Shown here: piece by piece, positions 57,901 to 64,000 of the stretch
Layout: each line of letters begins with the position of its first letter
Numbering within the stretch: the first letter of the stretch is position 1
Assembly: GCA_039566865.1 (NCBI GenBank)
Contig: CM076962.1
Location: forward strand, 10,968,743-11,032,742
DNA: 64,000 nt
Direction: 5' to 3'
Source of the DNA: Aurelia coerulea
Lineage: Eukaryota; Cnidaria; Scyphozoa; Semaeostomeae; Ulmaridae
Translations under genes and position numbers: made by a program
The notes under the pieces: generated by a model
What the model saw: the letters and a program-made list of their open reading frames with translations, nothing else
Database searches by the model: none
Told to the model about the DNA's origin: nothing

Positions 57901-60900
57901 ACGAATTTGCCAAAAAAGCGTGACTTATCCCAAAATTATGGGGCATTTTTCTGTGGAGCGCCGTTGTGAGAACCGAAGAATTCACAAGAAACCGGACCTC
58001 AAACAATGAGCCCAAAAGCTTTCTTGCAATGATAAGTCATTTTCAAAGAGCAGCGGAGTACACAATCTTACGATAGCGGAAGAAAGCTCAGAATCCTAAT
58101 GTATGTCACTTTTTATAAGGGAATCTTTATGTGAGTGAAAATTGCAGCAATTTTGCCACGCCCATTTTTAAGAAGGTGCTCAGCGAATTTAACGAACAAC
58201 GCCTATTTCGGCATAGATAGCTGAGAACTCACTTCTTGTGTTGGGGATGACGGTGTTAAAATTTCACACAGAAATCTCTATGGGTTCTCAAGCTATGAGG
58301 TATTATTTGTTAACAATCATTTTCAGACAATCCTGGCCAAAAGAAGCTGGGACGCAGGCAAATTTCAGTGTCTTCATGATGTTTCCTAAAATATCGAGGA
58401 GAAAACATACGTTTAGAGTCTCCTAATCCCCCCTTCCCCCTACTTCAATGTTGAGAAGGTCGAAAGGCGTTTGATTCAAGCAACTGAAATTGCTTTCACT
58501 ACCTATCATATATGTTTCTATGAATCCAAATCTACTTGTATCAGACAATTTCTTTCACTATGAATGGATAGCCACTAACTGTCGGCTTAACTCCAGAGTA
58601 CTTCAGATGTTAATGTTTTCATTGTTAGTGGTTCATCCATCAGAACTATGACGTCATCAAATTATGCAAAATTTTCCGATGACGTTCAGCAAAACTTCTC
58701 TTGTGCACGAAACCTGCCAGTAATTTTCGCCTGAAAACATCACAACAGTTATCAAAGAGAACTGAAAACAAAGTTCCTTTTGAATCAGTGCAAATTCTGC
58801 GCCTCCGCAGTGCAATTGTCTTATTTTCAAATGTACCGTTAGCCAATTCTCTAACTATTCATTCATTTTCAATGAGATTAAATTCGCTCCACCAAACTTG
58901 CATTCACCCTGGACGGCATTGAATGGTCTATTGTGCCCGATGAATTGTAATCCACAACTTTTTGTTGAAGAAGAATATACCTGTTGCATAGCAGCAAGGC
59001 GGATTTGCCCTGTCTGGAAAATTGAGAAAGGGATCAAATTTGTCAACGCCGCTCCCTACTTTAAACATTAATAACGTCGGCAACGTTTGCCCTATTCTAA
59101 CAAATTTTGTCTCATTTTAATGAGAAAAATGAGCTTTATTAGCCTATAGCAGTATTTGCATCGATATTTTCGTGAAATATGATTTCTGACGGTTCTCAAT
59201 AGAGTTCAAAAGAAACTTATCCGGAACTGTTTATTTTAAGTTTTTTAATTTTGGAGCGCCGTGACATTTCCACCTTCCAGGCGATTTTTACTTGGTTTTT
59301 TTTTGCATGAATAGGAAGACTTTGATGTTAAAATGTGGAATCAGACGAATTTGCCAAAAAAGCGTGACTTATCCCAAAATTATGGGGCATTTTTCTGTGG
59401 AGCGCCGTTGTGAGAACCGAAGAATTCACAAGAAACCGGACCTCAAACAATGAGCCCAAAAGCTTTCTTGCAATGATAAGTCATTTTCAAAGAGCAGCGG
59501 AGTACACAATCTTACGATAGCGGAAGAAAGCTCAGAATCCTAATGTATGTCACTTTTTATAAGGGAATCTTTATGTGAGTGAAAATTGCAGCAATTTTGC
59601 CACGCCCATTTTTAAGAAGGTGCTCAGCGAATTTAACGAACAACGCCTATTTCGGCATAGATAGCTGAGAACTCACTTCTTGTGTTGGGGATGACGGTGT
59701 TAAAATTTCACACAGAAATCTCTATGGGTTCTCAAGCTATGAGGTATTATTTGTTAACAATCATTTTCAGACAATCCTGGCCAAAAGAAGCTGGGACGCA
59801 GGCAAATTTCAGTGTCTTCATGATGTTTCCTAAAATATCGAGGAGAAAACATACGTTTAGAGTCTCCTAATCCCCCCTTCCCCCTACTTCAATGTTGAGA
59901 AGGTCGAAAGGCGTTTGATTCAAGCAACTGAAATTGCTTTCACTACCTATCATATATGTTTCTATGAATCCAAATCTACTTGTATCAGACAATTTCTTTC
60001 ACTATGAATGGATAGCCACTAACTGTCGGCTTAACTCCAGAGTACTTCAGATGTTAATGTTTTCATTGTTAGTGGTTCATCCATCAGAACTATGACGTCA
60101 TCAAATTATGCAAAATTTTCCGATGACGTTCAGCAAAACTTCTCTTGTGCACGAAACCTGCCAGTAATTTTCGCCTGAAAACATCACAGTTATCAAAGAG
60201 AACTGAAAACAAAGTTCCTTTTGAATCAGTGCAAATTCTGCGCCTCCGCAGTGCAATTGTCTTATTTTCAAATGTACCGTTAGCCAATTCTCTAACTATT
60301 CATTCATTTTCAATGAGATTAAATTCGCTCCACCAAACTTGCATTCACCCTGGACGGCATTGAATGGTCTATTGTGCCCGATGAATTGTAATCCACAACT
60401 TTTTGTTGAAGAAGAATATACCTGTTGCATAGCAGCAAGGCGGATTTGCCCTGTCTGGAAAATTGAGAAAGGGATCAAATTTGTCAACGCCGCTCCCTAC
60501 TTTAAACATTAATAACGTCGGCAACGTTTGCCCTATTCTAACAAATTTTGTCTCATTTTAATGAGAAAAATGAGCTTTATTAGCCTATAGCAGTATTTGC
60601 ATCGATATTTTCGTGAAATATGATTTCTGACGGTTCTCAATAGAGTTCAAAAGAAACTTATCCGGAACTGTTTATTTTAAGTTTTTTAATTTTGGAGCGC
60701 CGTGACATTTCCACCTTCCAGGCAATTTTTACTTGTTTTTTTTGCATGAATAGGAAGACTTTGATGTTAAAATGTGGAATCAGACGAATTTGCCAAAAAA
60801 GCGTGACTTATCCCAAAATTATGGGGCATTTTTCTGTGGAGCGCCGTTGTGAGAACCGAAGAATTCACAAGAAACCGGACCTCAAACAATGAGCCCAAAA

Positions 60901-63900
60901 GCTTTCTTGCAATGATAAGTCATTTTCAAAGAGCAGCGGAGTACACAATCTTACGATAGCGGAAGAAAGCTCAGAATCCTAATGTATGTCACTTTTTATA
61001 AGGGAATCTTTATGTGAGTGAAAATTGCAGCAATTTTGCCACGCCCATTTTTAAGAAGGTGCTCAGCGAATTTAACGAACAACGCCTATTTCGGCATAGA
61101 TAGCTGAGAACTCACTTCTTGTGTTGGGGATGACGGTGTTAAAATTTCACACAGAAATCTCTATGGGTTCTCAAGCTATGAGGTATTATTTGTTAACAAT
61201 CATTTTCAGACAATCCTGGCCAAAAGAAGCTGGGACGCAGGCAAATTTCAGTGTCTTCATGATGTTTCCTAAAATATCGAGGAGAAAACATACGTTTAGA
61301 GTCTCCTAATCCCCCCTTCCCCCTACTTCAATGTTGAGAAGGTCGAAAGGCGTTTGATTCAAGCAACTTTGAGAAGGGGGGAGCGGGGGGCACGTAACCA
61401 AAGACCGAAGTAGTGCAATTTTATGATTTGTCCCAAGCATTTTAGCCAAGATTGTCTGAAAAATTGCTTTCACTACCTATCATATATGTTTCTATGAATC
61501 CAAATCTACTTGTATCAGACAATTTCTTTCACTATGAATGGATAGCCACTAACTGTCGGCTTAACTCCAGAGTACTTCAGGTGTTAAGACTTTGATGTTA
61601 AAATGTGGAATCAGACGAATTTGCCAAAAAAGCGTGACTTATCCCAAAATTATGGGGCATTTTTCTGTGGAGCGCCGTTGTGAGAACCGAAGAATTCACA
61701 AGAAACCGGACCTCAAACAATGAGCCCAAAAGCTTTCTTGCAATGATAAGTCATTTTCAAAGAGCAGCGGAGTACACAATCTTACGATAGCGGAAGAAAG
61801 CTCAGAATCCTAATGTATGTCACTTTTTATAAGGGAATCTTTATGTGAGTGAAAATTGCAGCAATTTTGCCACGCCCATTTTTAAGAAGGTGCTCAGCGA
61901 ATTTAACGAACAACGCCTATTTCGGCATAGATAGCTGAGAACTCACTTCTTGTGTTGGGGATGACGGTGTTAAAATTTCACACAGAAATCTCTATGGGTT
62001 CTCAAGCTATGAGGTATTATTTGTTAACAATCATTTTCAGACTGTCTGAAAAATTGCTTTCACTACCTATCATATATGTTTCTATGAATCCAAATCTACT
62101 TGTATCAGACAATTTCTTTCACTATGAATGGATAGCCACTAACTGTCGGCTTAACTCCAGAGTACTTCAGATGTTAATGTTTTCATTGTTAGTGGTTCAT
62201 CCATCAGAACTATGACGTCATCAAATTATGCAAAATTTTCCGATGACGTTCAGCAAAACTTCTCTTGTGCACGAAACCTGCCAGTAATTTTCGCCTGAAA
62301 ACATCACAGTTATCAAAGAGAACTGAAAACAAAGTTCCTTTTGAATCAGTGCAAATTCTGCGCCTCCGCAGTGCAATTGTCTTATTTTCAAATGTACCGT
62401 TAGCCAATTCTCTAACTATTCATTCATTTTCAATGAGATTAAATTCGCTCCACCAAACTTGCATTCACCCTGGACGGCATTGAATGGTCTATTGTGCCCG
62501 ATGAATTGTAATCCACAACTTTTTGTTGAAGAAGAATATACCTGTTGCATAGCAGCAAGGCGGATTTGCCCTGTCTGGAAAATTGAGAAAGGGATCAAAT
62601 TTGTCAACGCCGCTCCCTACTTTAAACATTAATAACGTCGGCAACGTTTGCCCTATTCTAACAAATTTTGTCTCATTTTAATGAGAAAAATGAGCTTTAT
62701 TAGCCTATAGCAGTATTTGCATCGATATTTTCGTGAAATATGATTTCTGACGGTTCTCAATAGAGTTCAAAAGAAACTTATCCGGAACTGTTTATTTTAA
62801 GTTTTTTAATTTTGGAGCGCCGTGACATTTCCACCTTCCAGGCAATTTTTACTTGTTTTTTTTGCATGAATAGGAAGACTTTGATGTTAAAATGTGGAAT
62901 CAGACGAATTTGCCAAAAAAGCGTGACTTATCCCAAAATTATGGGGCATTTTTCTGTGGAGCGCCGTTGTGAGAACCGAAGAATTCACAAGAAACCGGAC
63001 CTCAAACAATGAGCCCAAAAGCTTTCTTGCAATGATAAGTCATTTTCAAAGAGCAGCGGAGTACACAATCTTACGATAGCGGAAGAAAGCTCAGAATCCT
63101 AATGTATGTCACTTTTTATAAGGGAATCTTTATGTGAGTGAAAATTGCAGCAATTTTGCCACGCCCATTTTTAAGAAGGTGCTCAGCGAATTTAACGAAC
63201 AACGCCTATTTCGGCATAGATAGCTGAGAACTCACTTCTTGTGTTGGGGATGACGGTGTTAAAATTTCACACAGAAATCTCTATGGGTTCTCAAGCTATG
63301 AGGTATTATTTGTTAACAATCATTTTCAGACAATCCTGGCCAAAAGAAGCTGGGACGCAGGCAAATTTCAGTGTCTTCATGATGTTTCCTAAAATATCGA
63401 GGAGAAAACATACGTTTAGAGTCTCCTAATCCCCCCTTCCCCCTACTTCAATGTTGAGAAGGTCGAAAGGCGTTTGATTCAAGCAACTGAAATTGCTTTC
63501 ACTACCTATCATATATGTTTCTATGAATCCAAATCTACTTGTATCAGACAATTTCTTTCACTATGAATGGATAGCCACTAACTGTCGGCTTAACTCCAGA
63601 GTACTTCAGATGTTAATGTTTTCATTGTTAGTGGTTCATCCATCAGAACTATGACGTCATCAAATTATGCAAAATTTTCCGATGACGTTCAGCAAAACTT
63701 CTCTTGTGCACGAAACCTGCCAGTAATTTTCGCCTGAAAACATCACAGTTATCAAAGAGAACTGAAAACAAAGTTCCTTTTGAATCAGTGCAAATTCTGC
63801 GCCTCCGCAGTGCAATTGTCTTATTTTCAAATGTACCGTTAGCCAATTCTCTAACTATTCATTCATTTTCAATGAGATTAAATTCGCTCCACCAAACTTG

Positions 63901-64000
63901 CATTCACCCTGGACGGCATTGAATGGTCTATTGTGCCCGATGAATTGTAATCCACAACTTTTTGTTGAAGAAGAATATACCTGTTGCATAGCAGCAAGGC
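51955..64000. repeat. 1.44-kb tandem satellite array, runs off the window
   Basis: Units, counted from ACAATCCTGGCC, start at 51955, 53396, 54835, 56278, 58327, 59771, 61210, 62041 and 63330. Unaltered lengths are 1441, 1439, 1443, 1444 and 1439 bp. Units are nearly identical, differing at a few bases and in T-run length. Unit 4 has a 610-bp LINE-related gain, unit 7 (831 bp) and unit 8 (1289 bp) are rearranged. The repeated short frames (62-73 codons) have no domain and are conserved only because the DNA is. No terminal inverted repeats bound a unit, so this looks like a satellite. Confidence 0.95.
56718..57320 (+). pseudogene. LINE 3' end inserted in satellite unit 4
   Basis: A 5'-truncated LINE of 603 bp. 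The open frame reads IIKGLGWLTVKELIRFETAT, LCPDYMAQMFQRQREQAMRT, LPLFRTNNGQKSFAYRGATV and WNSLDHQIKLSPSLSNFKSK to the stop at 57024-57026. The 3' UTR ends in a tail of four ATGAA repeats, as in L2/CR1-type LINEs, with no poly(A). TGAAAAC is repeated at 56711-56717 and 57321-57327. The 102-codon frame is undamaged, indicating a recent insertion; it is present in one of nine units. Confidence 0.93.

Noticed and set aside
52274..63922. Repeated small ORFs (62-73 codons) in every satellite unit, possible gene family
   Set aside because: They are conserved only because the DNA is nearly identical, overlap on both strands, and have no known domain.

Overview
The window is eukaryotic, AT-rich and very repeat-dense, most likely from a cnidarian (anthozoan type). 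The evidence is phase-1 exons of a perlecan-like gene in multi-kilobase introns, many cnidarian-style LINE reverse-transcriptase remnants and a wealth of MITEs. The species call is inference. There are no operons, CRISPR arrays or prokaryotic signals.

Host genes. Four well-supported exons of one plus-strand gene lie at 1328-1582, 9414-9686 and 11047-11304 (I-set immunoglobulin domains) and at 23810-24292 (a laminin G domain). All are phase 1 at both ends, so they can be joined without a frame break. Ig repeats followed by LG are the domain IV to domain V transition of perlecan (HSPG2). An intron-containing tRNA-Tyr(GUA) gene sits in an intron at 4831-4919. No later exon of the gene (EGF, LG2) was recognised.

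Mobile DNA, 0-36 kb. The introns hold LINE 3' fragments, a chain of three TTAA-bounded MITEs sharing their TTAA sites (1810-2679), a foldback at 5514-6265 and a TTAA element with G/C hairpin ends at 6622-7886. At 13212-23017 there is a nested stack. A TA-flanked MITE is split by a LINE block. That LINE is split by a 4.7-kb hAT-like element with an 8-bp duplication, which itself carries a LINE fragment and a 121-bp tandem satellite hit by two further elements. The LINE is cut again by a foldback with a 9-bp duplication. Downstream are a TA foldback (27246-28148), a large inverted-repeat element whose arms are 160-bp tandem repeats (30225-33560) and an R2-like retrotransposon remnant (34150-36140).

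36-52 kb. This part has a 640-bp CAGGCT/CAGGT minisatellite open in all three plus frames, more minus-strand LINE remnants, a complete 602-bp palindromic TA MITE (40918-41519) and two more hairpin-ended TTAA elements. One of these (49248-51530) has a giant internal palindrome. A small hAT MITE sits just before the terminal array.

52-64 kb. A near-identical tandem satellite with a unit of about 1.44 kb runs off the window end. Most units look alternately 1439 and 1443-1444 bp long. One unit carries a LINE insertion and two are rearranged. No unit contains a recognisable gene.

Limits: alignments were done by eye, element class names rest mainly on duplication length and terminal sequence, and boundaries given as approximate may be off by tens of bases.
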